A stretch of DNA of 59,340 nucleotides, taken from positions 1 to 59,340 of IMG/VR virus record IMGVR_UViG_3300035670_000235. The stretch is one strand, 5' to 3'. Position numbers and translations under genes: made by a program. Shown piece after piece: positions 1 through 7,592 of this stretch; the first letter of the stretch is position 1, and each line of letters begins with the position of its first letter. The notes beneath the pieces are model-generated. The model searched no databases. It was not told the origin of the DNA and saw only the letters and a program-made list of their open reading frames with translations. This DNA comes from a virus.

Positions 1-301
1 GCTCTTGATTGCCCTGCCAGACGTCGAAGAAAAGACCGAAGGTGGCATCCTCAAGGCAACCGAAACGATCCGCAACGAAACAGTGGCCACCGTGGTGGGC
101 TTTGTTTTGAAGCTCGGGCCGGATGCTTATAAGGATGAGAAGCGATTCCCCACTGGTGCCTACTGCAAAGAAGGTGACTGGGTGGTGTTTCGGGCGTACA
201 GCGGTACCCGAGTCAAGATTCACGGCAAGGAATTCCGAATCATCAATGATGACTCGGTTGAAGCCGTGGTGGATGACCCGCGTGGAGTTGAGCGAGTATG
301 A
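1..301 (+). CDS. GroES-like co-chaperonin (3' part; 5' part at 59119)
   Basis: This is the C-terminal part of a Cpn10/GroES-like protein whose start is at the other end of the window (59119); joined across the circle it is 131 aa. The sequence shows the GroES mobile-loop pattern (EEKTEGGIL), then a beta-rich core with KEGDWVVFRAYSGTRVKIHG, matching the GroES block around VGDxVLFxxYxGTExKxxG. GroES caps GroEL and helps fold substrates; phage versions such as T4 gp31 adapt the host chaperonin to capsid protein folding. It lies directly upstream of the scaffold gene (ATGA overlap) and near portal and capsid genes, which supports a role in head assembly. It is longer than bacterial GroES (about 95 aa) because of an N-terminal extension. 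Assignment to the family is firm; the capsid-folding role is inference. Confidence 0.88.
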   Translation, partial: LLIALPDVEEKTEGGILKATETIRNETVATVVGFVLKLGPDAYKDEKRFPTGAYCKEGDWVVFRAYSGTRVKIHGKEFRIINDDSVEAVVDDPRGVERV

Positions 302-1368
302 GTGACGAGAACAATGAAGTTGAATTAGTGGCAGAAGATTCTGCCCCCCAGTCCGAAGAAAGCAAATTCTTCGGAATCAAAACCCAAATCCTTCCCCGAG
401 CAGGCGACTCCGACCAAGACGATGAAATCAAGGTCGAAGTCATTGATCCTCGCAAGCCAGAGGATCGCAAGCCAAAGAAGGCAGAGGCCGTAAAGGACTC
501 TGATAACGAATCGGAAGTTGAGAACTACAGTGCGCGAGTTAAGAAGCGCATCGATAAGCTCAAGTACGATTACCATGAGGAACGGCGGCAGCGAGAGGAA
601 GCTGCCCGTTTGCGCGATGAGGCCATCAATTATGCCCAGCGAGTACAAGAGGAAAATAAACGTCTTGCTTCGCTGGTGTCGGATAGCCAAAAAGCAATTC
701 AGCAACAGATTGTGGAGCGAGCTAAAGCCGCCGCTTCATTAGCCGAAGCTGAACTGCGCCGCGCACATGAAGCCGGTGATGCTGATGCGATCGTTAAAGC
801 TCAACAGAGTTTGACCCGCGCACAGTTGACTGAGGCAGCCGCCCCTAATTACGCAAGCCAGATTGCAGCCAAGCTGAAAGAATCGAAAGTGGAGCAAGCT
901 CCGCAGAATGTTCTCCAGCAGGCAGCCCAATCAGCGCCAAGACCTGATCCGCGAGCTGCCCGATGGCAGTCAGAGAATCAGTGGTTTGGCAAAGACCCCG
1001 AGATGACTAGTTTTGCTTATGGCGTACACCAGAAGCTCATCTCGGAAAATGGCAGTGACTACGCATCAACCGATGAGTACTACGCTGCCATCAACAAAAG
1101 AATGCGTCAGGTATTCCCTGACCGTTTTTCGGAGGATGATGAGTCAGATGACTTCGATGCCGATGAGGTAAACGAAGTTGAGACTCGCACTGCGACCCCG
1201 AAAAAAGCATCCAAACGGATGCCCGTTGTGGCCCCGGCAACTCGAAATACCGGATCAGCCCCACGCAAAGTGCAGTTGACGGCCACGCAAGTCGCCCTCG
1301 CCAAGCGGCTTGGATTGACTCCTCAACAGTACGCCATGCAAGTTATGAAGGAGATGAAAAATGGCTAA
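298..1368 (+). CDS. Capsid scaffolding protein
   Basis: A 356-aa hydrophilic protein with an acidic N-terminus, a long predicted coiled coil at about residues 75-180 (runs such as YHEERRQREEAARLRDEA), a low-complexity acidic stretch near residue 275, and a basic C-terminal helical end (LAKRLGLTPQQYAMQVMKEM). This architecture, and its place between portal and major capsid genes, is typical of internal scaffolds that direct procapsid assembly and leave before DNA packaging. The start ATG overlaps the stop of the GroES-like gene (ATGA), indicating translational coupling. No protease motif is seen, so scaffold cleavage is not supported. Assignment rests on architecture and synteny. Confidence 0.8.
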   Translation: MSDENNEVELVAEDSAPQSEESKFFGIKTQILPRAGDSDQDDEIKVEVIDPRKPEDRKPKKAEAVKDSDNESEVENYSARVKKRIDKLKYDYHEERRQREEAARLRDEAINYAQRVQEENKRLASLVSDSQKAIQQQIVERAKAAASLAEAELRRAHEAGDADAIVKAQQSLTRAQLTEAAAPNYASQIAAKLKESKVEQAPQNVLQQAAQSAPRPDPRAARWQSENQWFGKDPEMTSFAYGVHQKLISENGSDYASTDEYYAAINKRMRQVFPDRFSEDDESDDFDADEVNEVETRTATPKKASKRMPVVAPATRNTGSAPRKVQLTATQVALAKRLGLTPQQYAMQVMKEMKNG

Positions 1369-1819
1369 TGAGCGCAAACCTCGCGAAATTGAAACTCGTG
1401 CTAACGAAACTCGAACTCAGAGTTGGAAGCCCCCTTCGGTTCTGCCAGATCCCATCCCGCAAGACGGTTGGGTATTCCGGTGGGTACGTACTGCATCTCT
1501 AGGTAACCTAGATAACAAAAACACTTCCATGCGCCTTCGTGAGGGCTGGGAGCCTGTACGAGCTGAAGATCATCCCGAACTGCAGATCATGTCTGATCAC
1601 AATTCGGAGTGGGCTAAGCGTGGAGCGATTGAAGTAGGTGGTCTCTTGCTATGCAAGATGCCGGTGGAAAAGGCGCAAGCTCGCCAGGACTTCTATGCAC
1701 AGAAGGCCGAGCAGCAAGTGAACTCCATCGACAACAACTACCTGCGTGAGAATGACCCGCGCATGCCGATGCTGAAGCCGGAGCGTAAGACGAGAGTCAC
1801 GTTTGGTGGCGGCAACTAG
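1361..1819 (+). CDS. Conserved structural-cluster protein, function unknown
   Basis: A 152-aa soluble protein starting 8 nt inside the scaffold stop, with a good AGGAG site. It has a WVFRWVRTASLG segment, a YAQKAEQQVNS helix and a basic C-terminal end (KPERKTRVTFGGGN). I do not recognise a domain. Position between scaffold and decoration/capsid genes suggests a head-assembly or minor head role. Similar small proteins are found at this place in other phages with P22-type portals (recollection, not searched). Confidence 0.7.
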   Translation: MANERKPREIETRANETRTQSWKPPSVLPDPIPQDGWVFRWVRTASLGNLDNKNTSMRLREGWEPVRAEDHPELQIMSDHNSEWAKRGAIEVGGLLLCKMPVEKAQARQDFYAQKAEQQVNSIDNNYLRENDPRMPMLKPERKTRVTFGGGN

Positions 1820-1865
1820 GAATGGTTCCTGGCAGCCGTCTTTTTAATTAATAGGAGTATCAAGT

Positions 1866-2438
1866 ATGTCAAGCACTGCTACCCCGTATGGGATGCGGCC
1901 TGTCGGCGTCCTTGGTGGTCGTCCGGACAACAATGCTTTCAACAGCTACAAGATTGCTAGCGGCTATGCTGCTAACATTTTCTACGGCGACGTTGTGAAG
2001 CTGGTGTCCACTGGTGTCGTTGAGAAGGACACCGGAACTTCCACTTTGACCCCGATCGGTGTTTTTGTCGGCTGCCGTTACACGAACCCGACGACCAAGG
2101 AACTCACCTTTGCTCAGTACTGGCCGACCGGCACTGTGGCTTCGGATGCGTTTGCTTATGTCGTTGACGATCCGTGGGCAGTCTTCCAGATCCAGGGTGA
2201 TGACACTCTGGCTCAGACGACCCTCGGTAACAACGCGGCTATCGTTCAGACGGCTGGCTCTACCGCTATCGGTAACAGCAAGAACGCTCTGGACGCCTCG
2301 ACCGTGAACACGACCGATACGCTCCCGTTGCGTATTGTCGCGTTTGTGGATGGCCCCAACAGCGCCGTTGGCGATGCGTACACTGATGTGATTGTTAAGT
2401 TCAACAATCACCAGTTGACCACGCTCACTGGCGTTTAA
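1866..2438 (+). CDS. Putative capsid decoration/stabilising protein
   Basis: A 190-aa Ser/Thr/Gly/Ala-rich, beta-type protein with the opening TPYGMRPVGVLGG and a middle segment of AFAYVVDDPWAVFQIQ. It directly precedes the major capsid gene (15 nt gap) and has a strong ribosome site (AATAGGAGTATCAAGT before ATG). Proteins of this composition and place are usually high-copy head decoration proteins. Codon use is GC-ending, like the capsid gene, which fits high expression. The exact role is inference. Confidence 0.65.
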   Translation: MSSTATPYGMRPVGVLGGRPDNNAFNSYKIASGYAANIFYGDVVKLVSTGVVEKDTGTSTLTPIGVFVGCRYTNPTTKELTFAQYWPTGTVASDAFAYVVDDPWAVFQIQGDDTLAQTTLGNNAAIVQTAGSTAIGNSKNALDASTVNTTDTLPLRIVAFVDGPNSAVGDAYTDVIVKFNNHQLTTLTGV

Positions 2439-2453
2439 TAGGAGTAACTAGCA

Positions 2454-3362
2454 ATGGCAATTTCACGCGCACAGTTGCTCAAGGAACTCCTTCCGGGCCT
2501 TAACGCCCTGTTCGGCCTTGAGTACAAGAAGTACGAAGACGAGCATGCGGAGATCTATGAGACGGAAAACTCTGAGCGTTCGTTTGAAGAGGAAGTGAAG
2601 CTTTCGGGATTCGGCGCTGCGCCGGTCAAGAACGAAGGCTCCGCGATCTCCTACGACAACGCCCAAGAGTCGTTCACCGCTCGCTACAACCACGAAACGA
2701 TTGCTATGGGTTTCGCGATCACGGAAGAAGCCATGGAGGACAACCTCTATGACTCGCTCTCGTCGCGTTACACCAAGGCTCTCGCTCGTGCGATGGCGTA
2801 CACGAAGCAAGTCAAGGCGGCCTACCCGCTGAACGCTGGCTTCAACACGTACCAGTCGGGCGACGGTGTTACGCTGTTCAGCACCTCGCACCCCTTGGTG
2901 TCGGGTGGCGTTAACTCCAACCGTCCGACGGTGGGTGTTGACCTGAACGAGACGTCGTTGGAAGCGGCAGTCATTCAGATCGCTGACTGGACGGACGAGC
3001 GTGGTCTTTTGATCGCTGCCCGTCCGCGCAAGCTCATCGTTCCGCCTGACCTGATGTTCGTGGCTCAGCGTATCCTCGCGACGGAACTCCGTCCGGCGAC
3101 CGCCGACAACGACATCAACGCCCTTCGTTCGATGGGTGTCATTCCGGAAGGGTTCTCTGTGAACCACTACCTGACTGACACGAACGCTTGGTTCTTGATG
3201 ACCGACGTTCCCAATGGCATGAAGCACTTTGTCCGTGCGCCGCTTGAGACGAGCATGGACGGAGACTTCGATACCGGGAATGTGCGGTACAAGGCTCGCG
3301 AGCGTTATTCGTTCGGCGTGTCTGATCCGCTCGGCATCTTCGGATCGCCCGGCGCGACCTGA
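2454..3362 (+). CDS. Major capsid protein (HK97-fold, Mu GpT-like type)
   Basis: A 302-aa protein forming the head shell. It begins with a helical segment (LLKELLPGLNALFGLEYKKYEDE), followed by an extended-loop-like region with EEVKLSGFGAAPVKNEG, then a helix-rich part with ALARAMAYTKQVKAA, and a C-terminal domain with RPRKLIVPPDLMFVAQRIL. These features resemble the short Mu GpT-like major head proteins. Its codon use is strongly biased and it is followed at once by a clear rho-independent terminator, as expected for the most abundant virion protein. Ribosome site ATAGGAG. Family assignment is from pattern recognition, not a search. Confidence 0.88.
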   Translation: MAISRAQLLKELLPGLNALFGLEYKKYEDEHAEIYETENSERSFEEEVKLSGFGAAPVKNEGSAISYDNAQESFTARYNHETIAMGFAITEEAMEDNLYDSLSSRYTKALARAMAYTKQVKAAYPLNAGFNTYQSGDGVTLFSTSHPLVSGGVNSNRPTVGVDLNETSLEAAVIQIADWTDERGLLIAARPRKLIVPPDLMFVAQRILATELRPATADNDINALRSMGVIPEGFSVNHYLTDTNAWFLMTDVPNGMKHFVRAPLETSMDGDFDTGNVRYKARERYSFGVSDPLGIFGSPGAT

Positions 3363-3379
3363 TAGCAGGCAAATAGGAG

Positions 3380-3410
3380 GGGGTCGCAAGACCCCCTTCT
3401 TTCCTTTATC
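3380..3410 (+). terminator. Rho-independent terminator after capsid gene
   Basis: GGGGGTC / GACCCCC makes a perfect 7-bp stem closed by a GCAA (GNRA) tetraloop, followed by TTCTTTCCTTTA. It lies 18 nt past the capsid stop. It probably lowers transcription of downstream tail genes relative to capsid. Confidence 0.85.
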
Positions 3411-3422
3411 CTAGATTTATTT

Positions 3423-3467
3423 CCCATATCAGACAGGCTAGGCTGACGACATGCAGACGGATATGGG
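3423..3467. promoter_or_regulatory. 8-bp inverted repeat in 81-nt gap after capsid terminator
   Basis: CCCATATC (3423-3430) and GATATGGG (3460-3467) are perfect inverted arms separated by 29 nt, between the capsid terminator and the next gene start at 3492. No convincing -35/-10 pair is seen nearby. It may be an operator or an RNA hairpin in a re-initiated transcript. Confidence 0.4.
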
Positions 3468-3491
3468 TATCTCGCATGTGAGGATACTTCA

Positions 3492-3938
3492 ATGAGTTTG
3501 ACCACTTTTTCTGGCCCGGTTAAATCCGACAATGGATTCATCGGCCCAGTTGCTAACACCACGCTGACGGCTGCTTCGACGTTAACGGCTGCGGATAGCG
3601 GTCGCACGTTCTTCTTGAACTCCGCCACGGAGTTTGCGACGACGTTGCCTGCCCCGGCTGCGGGTCTTTCGTTCTCGTTTGTTGTAACGGCTGCCCCGTC
3701 GGGTGCTAGCTACACGATCGTAACGGGCAGCAGCGCCAATATCATCAAGGGCGTTCAGTTCACGGCGGAAGATGCCGGTGGTTCTGGCGACTCTGGCACG
3801 GCTGATGACACCATCACGTTTGTGGATGGTCAGGCAGTGGCCGGTGACCGTGTTGATTTGGTATGTGATGGCACGAACTGGTTTGCCTATGGCTTCACCA
3901 AGTTGGTTGCCGCGCTGACCTTCACTCAGGCCAGCTAA
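3492..3938 (+). CDS. Putative minor head/decoration protein
   Basis: A 148-aa Thr/Ser/Ala/Gly-rich beta protein, for example LTAASTLTAADSGRTFF and GDRVDLVCDGTNWFAYGF. The pattern of a short beta domain ending with CDGTNWFAYG is often seen in phage decoration or tail-associated proteins. Ribosome site AGGAT. It is separated from the capsid gene by the terminator and followed by another hairpin. No enzymatic motif. Confidence 0.6.
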   Translation: MSLTTFSGPVKSDNGFIGPVANTTLTAASTLTAADSGRTFFLNSATEFATTLPAPAAGLSFSFVVTAAPSGASYTIVTGSSANIIKGVQFTAEDAGGSGDSGTADDTITFVDGQAVAGDRVDLVCDGTNWFAYGFTKLVAALTFTQAS

Positions 3939-3954
3939 TTTAGCCTTTAGGTAT

Positions 3955-3981
3955 GCGGGGAGAGTTCTCCCCGCTATCCTT
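3955..3981 (+). terminator. Possible weak terminator or attenuator hairpin
   Basis: GCGGGGAG (3955-3962) pairs with CTCCCCGC (3967-3974) around AGTT, a perfect 8-bp GC-rich stem followed by TATCCTT, which is only partly U-rich. It lies in the 54-nt gap before the next gene and could act as a leaky terminator or transcript stabiliser. Confidence 0.5.
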
Positions 3982-3992
3982 CGGAGACATAC

Positions 3993-4394
3993 ATGGCAGA
4001 TGCAGTAGCAAGTCAAACGCTGATCGACGGTGATCGCGTTGCTATTCTTAAGTTCACGAACATTAGCGATAGCACTGGTGAGTCCGGTGTTGTCAAGGTG
4101 GATGTGTCGGCATTGTCTGCGCCCGCCGGTAAGGTATGCAGCAGCGTGGCGATTGATCGCATCTACGCCTCTACGGTCGGCATGGGTGTGGACATCCTGT
4201 GGGATGCCACGACCGATGTGGTGGCGATGACGCTCGGCCCTGATCAGTTCTACGAGTACAAGTTCGATGATATCGGCGGACTCTGGAACAACGCTGGCGC
4301 TGGTAAGACAGGTGATGTCCTGTTCACCACAGTCGGAGCCGCTTCTGGTGATCGCTACACCATCATTCTGTACGTGACCAAGAAGTACACCTAA
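3993..4394 (+). CDS. Putative structural protein
   Basis: A 133-aa protein with an N-terminal SQTLIDGDRVAILKFTNISD segment and a beta-rich body (DQFYEYKFDDIGGLW, GDRYTIILYVTKKYT). Such proteins in head modules of related phages are virion components. Ribosome site CGGAG. The stop TAA overlaps the next ATG. No known domain recognised. Confidence 0.6.
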   Translation: MADAVASQTLIDGDRVAILKFTNISDSTGESGVVKVDVSALSAPAGKVCSSVAIDRIYASTVGMGVDILWDATTDVVAMTLGPDQFYEYKFDDIGGLWNNAGAGKTGDVLFTTVGAASGDRYTIILYVTKKYT

Positions 4395-4753
4395 TGGTTA
4401 AGGGCGTAAAACGACTGCCATCCGGTGGCATCGAATATCGCGGTGAAAAGTTCTCAGGGTTTAACAAGCCCAAGAACGCCCCGGCTGGTGACACGCACAA
4501 GAAGGTGGTGTTAGCTAAGAAGGGTGACAAAGTTAAACTAGTCCGATTTGGACGGAGAGGTTATGGCCACAACTACTCGCCGGAAGCGCGGAAAAACTAC
4601 CTTGCGCGCAGCGCGGGCATCAAAGGGAAAGGCGGTCGCAAAACCGCCAGCGATCCCTTCTCAGCCAACTACTGGGCCAGAAAAGTATTATGGGCTGGTG
4701 CTGGCGGCAGTAAAGCGTCGCCTCCAGGCGGCTCTCGATTTCGTAAGAGGTAA
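4394..4753 (+). CDS. Small basic conserved phage protein
   Basis: A 119-aa, strongly Lys/Arg/Gly-rich protein. The pattern GDKVKLVRFGRRGYG, then a Ser/Lys/Arg stretch, then FSANYWARKVLWAG is a conserved signature of a small phage head-region protein of unknown function (KVKLIRFG...YWAxKVxW). That signature fixes this reading frame over a competing overlapping frame at 4548-4763. Start overlaps the previous stop. High positive charge suggests DNA or acidic-protein contact in the head; inference only. Confidence 0.72.
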   Translation: MVKGVKRLPSGGIEYRGEKFSGFNKPKNAPAGDTHKKVVLAKKGDKVKLVRFGRRGYGHNYSPEARKNYLARSAGIKGKGGRKTASDPFSANYWARKVLWAGAGGSKASPPGGSRFRKR

Positions 4754-4759
4754 GTTTCT

Positions 4760-5182
4760 ATGAATAGGGGCAACATGAAACAAGAAATCATGAAAGCGCC
4801 TGCTTCGCCCAAGGCGAAGAAGAAGGTTGAGAAAGTGATGGGTGAGTTCAAGCGTGGCAAGCTGAAGTCAGGTTCTGGCCAGAAGGTCAAGAGCCGCGAT
4901 CAGGCTGTTGCCATTGCGTTGTCTGAAGCCCGTGGTGCCATGCAGCGTAAGTATGGCGGCAAGGGCATTACCATGTACAAGGACTCGGTGGGTCGTCGGT
5001 TTGGTGACATGATGGAAGACCCGCGTAAGCCGGGTGCCGGAATGCGCAATGCCGGTCGATACATTATGGATGCTCCTAAGTACAGCGAGAAAGAACGGCA
5101 GGCCATGCAAGAGGTCAAAGATGCCGAGATGACTCGCAAGATGCGGGAAGCTCGCCGTAAGTTCTACAGTCAAGGCAAATAG
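4760..5182 (+). CDS. DUF6496-like basic protein
   Basis: A 140-aa Lys/Arg-rich protein. Residues 20-60 contain KKVEKVMGEFKRGKLKSGSG and QAVAIALSEARGAMQRK, the diagnostic pattern of the DUF6496 family (VMxEFKxGxLxSGSGxxVxxRxQAIAIALSEA), which is widespread in phages and bacteria and of unknown function. The C-terminal half is a charged helix (KYSEKERQAMQEVKDAEM). It is the second of three consecutive basic small proteins, all between decoration and head-tail adaptor genes. Confidence 0.75.
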   Translation: MNRGNMKQEIMKAPASPKAKKKVEKVMGEFKRGKLKSGSGQKVKSRDQAVAIALSEARGAMQRKYGGKGITMYKDSVGRRFGDMMEDPRKPGAGMRNAGRYIMDAPKYSEKERQAMQEVKDAEMTRKMREARRKFYSQGK

Positions 5183-5193
5183 GAGATCCTTAA

Positions 5194-5358
5194 ATGATGC
5201 AGTGTCGTGGTATGGGTGCTGTTACCAAGAAAGGCAACAAGCCGAAAGTGATGGCCAAAGGTAAGAAAGTGCCAAACAAAATGATGGGCGGCAAGATGGT
5301 TCCCGGCTACAAGGCTGGTATGGCCGTCAAGCGTAAGATGAAAGGGAAGAAGGTCTAA
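5194..5358 (+). CDS. 54-aa Lys/Met/Gly-rich small protein
   Basis: An ORF of 54 codons starting ATGATG with a good ribosome site (AGGAGATCC). The product is about one-third Lys plus Met, with no acidic residues (MMQCRGMGAVTKKGNK at the start, AVKRKMKGKKV at the end). It fits exactly between neighbours (11 nt after the previous stop, 3 nt before the next start), which supports it as real. Likely a nucleic-acid-binding head component; unproven. Confidence 0.72.
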   Translation: MMQCRGMGAVTKKGNKPKVMAKGKKVPNKMMGGKMVPGYKAGMAVKRKMKGKKV

Positions 5359-5361
5359 TAA

Positions 5362-6072
5362 GTGACTACCAGCGCAACAGCAACATTCAATCTCGATCTC
5401 AACGCTATCGTTGAAGAGGCGTTTGAGCGTTGTGGCGCTGAACTCAGATCGGGCTACGACCTGCGGACTGCGCGGCGTAGCCTGAATCTGATGTTGATGG
5501 AATGGGCTAACCGGGGAGTCAATCTCTGGACGGTGGAGCAAGGCAGTCAGGTCTTAACCCCCGGCACTGCCACCTATAATTTGCCCGTTGATACGGTCGA
5601 TTTGCTGGAGCATGTGATTCGCACCGGCACAGGTCAGAACCAAACTGACATCGACATCACCCGAATTTCGGTTAGCACCTTTGCGTCCATCCCGAACAAG
5701 ACTGCCCAAGGCCGTCCGATTCAGGTTTGGATTGATCGCAAGTCGGGACAGACTAACGCTGCTAGCGTGGTGCAGTATCCCACCTTTACGGTGTGGCCAG
5801 TCCCTGACAACAGCCAGACCTACACCTTCGTGTACTGGCGCTTGCGCCGTATGCTCGATGCTGGCACTGGCGTAACCAATCAGGATGTGCCGTTCCGGTT
5901 TCTGCCTTGCTTGGTAGCAGGGCTTTCCTATTTCTTGTCGGTGAAGATCGCACCGGATCGCATGGTTGCATTGAAAGCCATGTACGATGAAAGCTGGGAG
6001 CTTGCGGCTGGCGAAGATCGCGAAAAGGCTGCAGTGCGTTTCGTTCCAAGACAACAGTTTTTGACGGGCTAA
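5362..6072 (+). CDS. Head-tail adaptor/connector protein (P22 gp4-like)
   Basis: A 236-aa protein using a GTG start three bases after the previous stop. The N-terminal helices (LDLNAIVEEAFERCGAEL, then RTARRSLNLMLMEWANRG) followed by a beta core (GTATYNLPVDTVDLLEHVI) and C-terminal helices match the adaptor proteins that sit under the portal in short-tailed phages. It would close the DNA exit channel and dock the tail nozzle. Synteny (upstream of a second adaptor-like gene at 6936) supports this. Confidence 0.68.
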   Translation: MTTSATATFNLDLNAIVEEAFERCGAELRSGYDLRTARRSLNLMLMEWANRGVNLWTVEQGSQVLTPGTATYNLPVDTVDLLEHVIRTGTGQNQTDIDITRISVSTFASIPNKTAQGRPIQVWIDRKSGQTNAASVVQYPTFTVWPVPDNSQTYTFVYWRLRRMLDAGTGVTNQDVPFRFLPCLVAGLSYFLSVKIAPDRMVALKAMYDESWELAAGEDREKAAVRFVPRQQFLTG

Positions 6073-6075
6073 GCC

Positions 6076-6558
6076 ATGCAGGGGGATTTGCTTTTAGCGT
6101 GGGTAGCTGGGTTTTTTGACGGTGAAGGAAGCGTCATTGTCGAGTACTCGAAGTCATCAGCTTCAAAAAGAGGATGGAGGACTTCTCTTCACGCAACTCT
6201 AACGCAAACCAGCTTGCCATGTTTGGAGTTAGTTCAAAAGCATTTTGGTGGCTCTATAAAAACATCGGACACAAGAAAAGAATATGCTAGTAGGTGGGCT
6301 GTTCAATATACATGGTCTGTTAGGAATCAATCCGCTTTAGATTTTTTAAAAAAAATCAGGCCATATTCTATTGTTAAGGCTGATCAGATAGACCTTGCCG
6401 TAACTTATCCTATGTTTGATAGCAATGGGAAGAAATATGGGAATAAAGGAAACCCAATGCCGGATGCAGTTTGGGATAAGCGGATTCAGATAAGAGACGG
6501 ATTAAAAGATATCCGTTTTAGAATGAAAACCCCTGCTAGAGTTCTTCCGGATGTCTAG
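6076..6558 (+). CDS. LAGLIDADG homing endonuclease (free-standing)
   Basis: A 160-aa protein with one LAGLIDADG-type motif, LAWVAGFFDGEGSV, at residues 7-20; Asp/Glu of this motif coordinate the catalytic metal. Single-motif members act as homodimers on pseudo-palindromic DNA. The rest has the usual alternating beta/helix pattern (FLKKIRPYSIVKADQIDL). It is markedly more AT-rich than neighbours (for example the A/T runs at 6346-6357), and sits in a junction of the head-tail adaptor operon, 3 nt after one stop and overlapping the next start by 8 nt. It is probably a recent insertion that spreads by cutting phages lacking it. Confidence 0.88.
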   Translation: MQGDLLLAWVAGFFDGEGSVIVEYSKSSASKRGWRTSLHATLTQTSLPCLELVQKHFGGSIKTSDTRKEYASRWAVQYTWSVRNQSALDFLKKIRPYSIVKADQIDLAVTYPMFDSNGKKYGNKGNPMPDAVWDKRIQIRDGLKDIRFRMKTPARVLPDV

Positions 6559-6928
6559 TAATTTTGCATCTGGAAGGCATTCTATAGCGGAATGTGATAG
6601 GTGTGGATTTCAATACAAGCTTTCCGATTTAAGTCAGCTTGTTATTAAAACCCAAAATGTTAATATCTTGGTTTGCCAAGAGTGCTATGACCCAGACCAA
6701 CCGCAGTTGTCTCTGGGTATGTATCCCATCGAAGACCCGCAAGCGGTGAGAAACCCTCGCCCAGATACCAGCTACTACGCTGTCGGAGCCAATGGCGCTG
6801 GAGGCAGTCGCATGATTCAGTGGGGATGGAACCCTGTTGGCGGCGCTAGAGCGTGGGATAATGGCCTCACCCCAAACGACCTAGTAGCCACTGGTGGTGT
6901 AGGCACTGTCACCGTAAGTACAACTTGA
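6551..6928 (+). CDS. Conserved phage protein with zinc-ribbon-like CxxC pair
   Basis: A 125-aa protein. Cys15-x2-Cys18 and Cys42-x2-Cys45 form a zinc-ribbon-like knuckle, followed by DPDQPQL and a conserved-looking tail QWGWNPVGG. It resembles a common small virion-region protein of podovirus-like phages; function unknown. The first about 170 nt are AT-rich like the homing endonuclease just upstream, then composition shifts abruptly to that of the structural genes. No separate Shine-Dalgarno site, so translation is probably coupled to the endonuclease. Confidence 0.72.
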   Translation: MSSNFASGRHSIAECDRCGFQYKLSDLSQLVIKTQNVNILVCQECYDPDQPQLSLGMYPIEDPQAVRNPRPDTSYYAVGANGAGGSRMIQWGWNPVGGARAWDNGLTPNDLVATGGVGTVTVSTT

Positions 6929-6935
6929 GATAACC

Positions 6936-7592
6936 ATGAACTACGCACAACTAAGCGCCGCTATCCAAGAGTACTGCCAATCGACTGAATCGTCGTTTGT
7001 CGCAAACATCCCGACATTTGTTAAGCAGGCCGAGAAGCGCATCTACAACATGGTGCAGTTCCCAGCGCTTCGCAAGAACATGACAGGCTCTACCGCTGCC
7101 AGCAATAAATACTTAGCATGCCCTGATGACTTCTTGGCTCCATACTCACTGGCAGTCATATTGCCTGATGGAAGCTATGAGTATCTTTTGAATAAAGACG
7201 TTAACTTTATTCGAGAATCTTATCCCACGCCGACATCCACTGGCGTTCCAGCTTACTACGCCTTGTTTGGTTCTAGATCGGATAACCTAAATGAACTTAC
7301 ATTTATCCTAGGCCCAACGCCAAACAATGTGTATTCAATGGAGCTGCATTACTTTTACTACCCAGCCTCTATTGTGGATGCAGGTACAAGTTGGCTTGGT
7401 GACAACTTTGATCCGGTATTGCTGTACGGCTCTCTTGTCGAGGCTTACACCTACCTAAAGGGTGATCCAGACTTGATGACTCAGTATGAGAACAAGTACA
7501 AAGAAGCCATCTTGTTAGCCAAGCGCCTTGGAGACGGCATGGAGCGTCAAGATGCTTACCGTAGTGGTCAAGCTAGGATTCCTGTGACATGA
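6936..7592 (+). CDS. Phage adaptor / tail tubular A-like protein
   Basis: A 218-aa protein beginning MNYAQLSAAIQEYCQ, then VKQAEKRIYNMVQFPALRKNM, ACPDDFLAPYSLAVILPDGS, a middle beta region with ELHYFYYPASI, and a C-terminal helix with LLAKRLGDGMERQDAYRSG. This order is typical of the phage adaptor family related to T7 gp11-type gatekeepers that join the portal/connector to the tail nozzle. Likely a ring of 12 under the portal. Stop overlaps the next ATG (ATGA). Confidence 0.75.
   Translation: MNYAQLSAAIQEYCQSTESSFVANIPTFVKQAEKRIYNMVQFPALRKNMTGSTAASNKYLACPDDFLAPYSLAVILPDGSYEYLLNKDVNFIRESYPTPTSTGVPAYYALFGSRSDNLNELTFILGPTPNNVYSMELHYFYYPASIVDAGTSWLGDNFDPVLLYGSLVEAYTYLKGDPDLMTQYENKYKEAILLAKRLGDGMERQDAYRSGQARIPVT

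Noticed and set aside
4548-4763. Overlapping plus-strand ORF with an ATG following a GGAGAGG sequence (MATTTRRKRGK...)
   Set aside because: It lies entirely within another frame of the 4394-4753 gene, whose conserved YWARKVLW and KVKLVRFG signatures fix the true frame; the basic residues reflect GC-rich out-of-frame reading.
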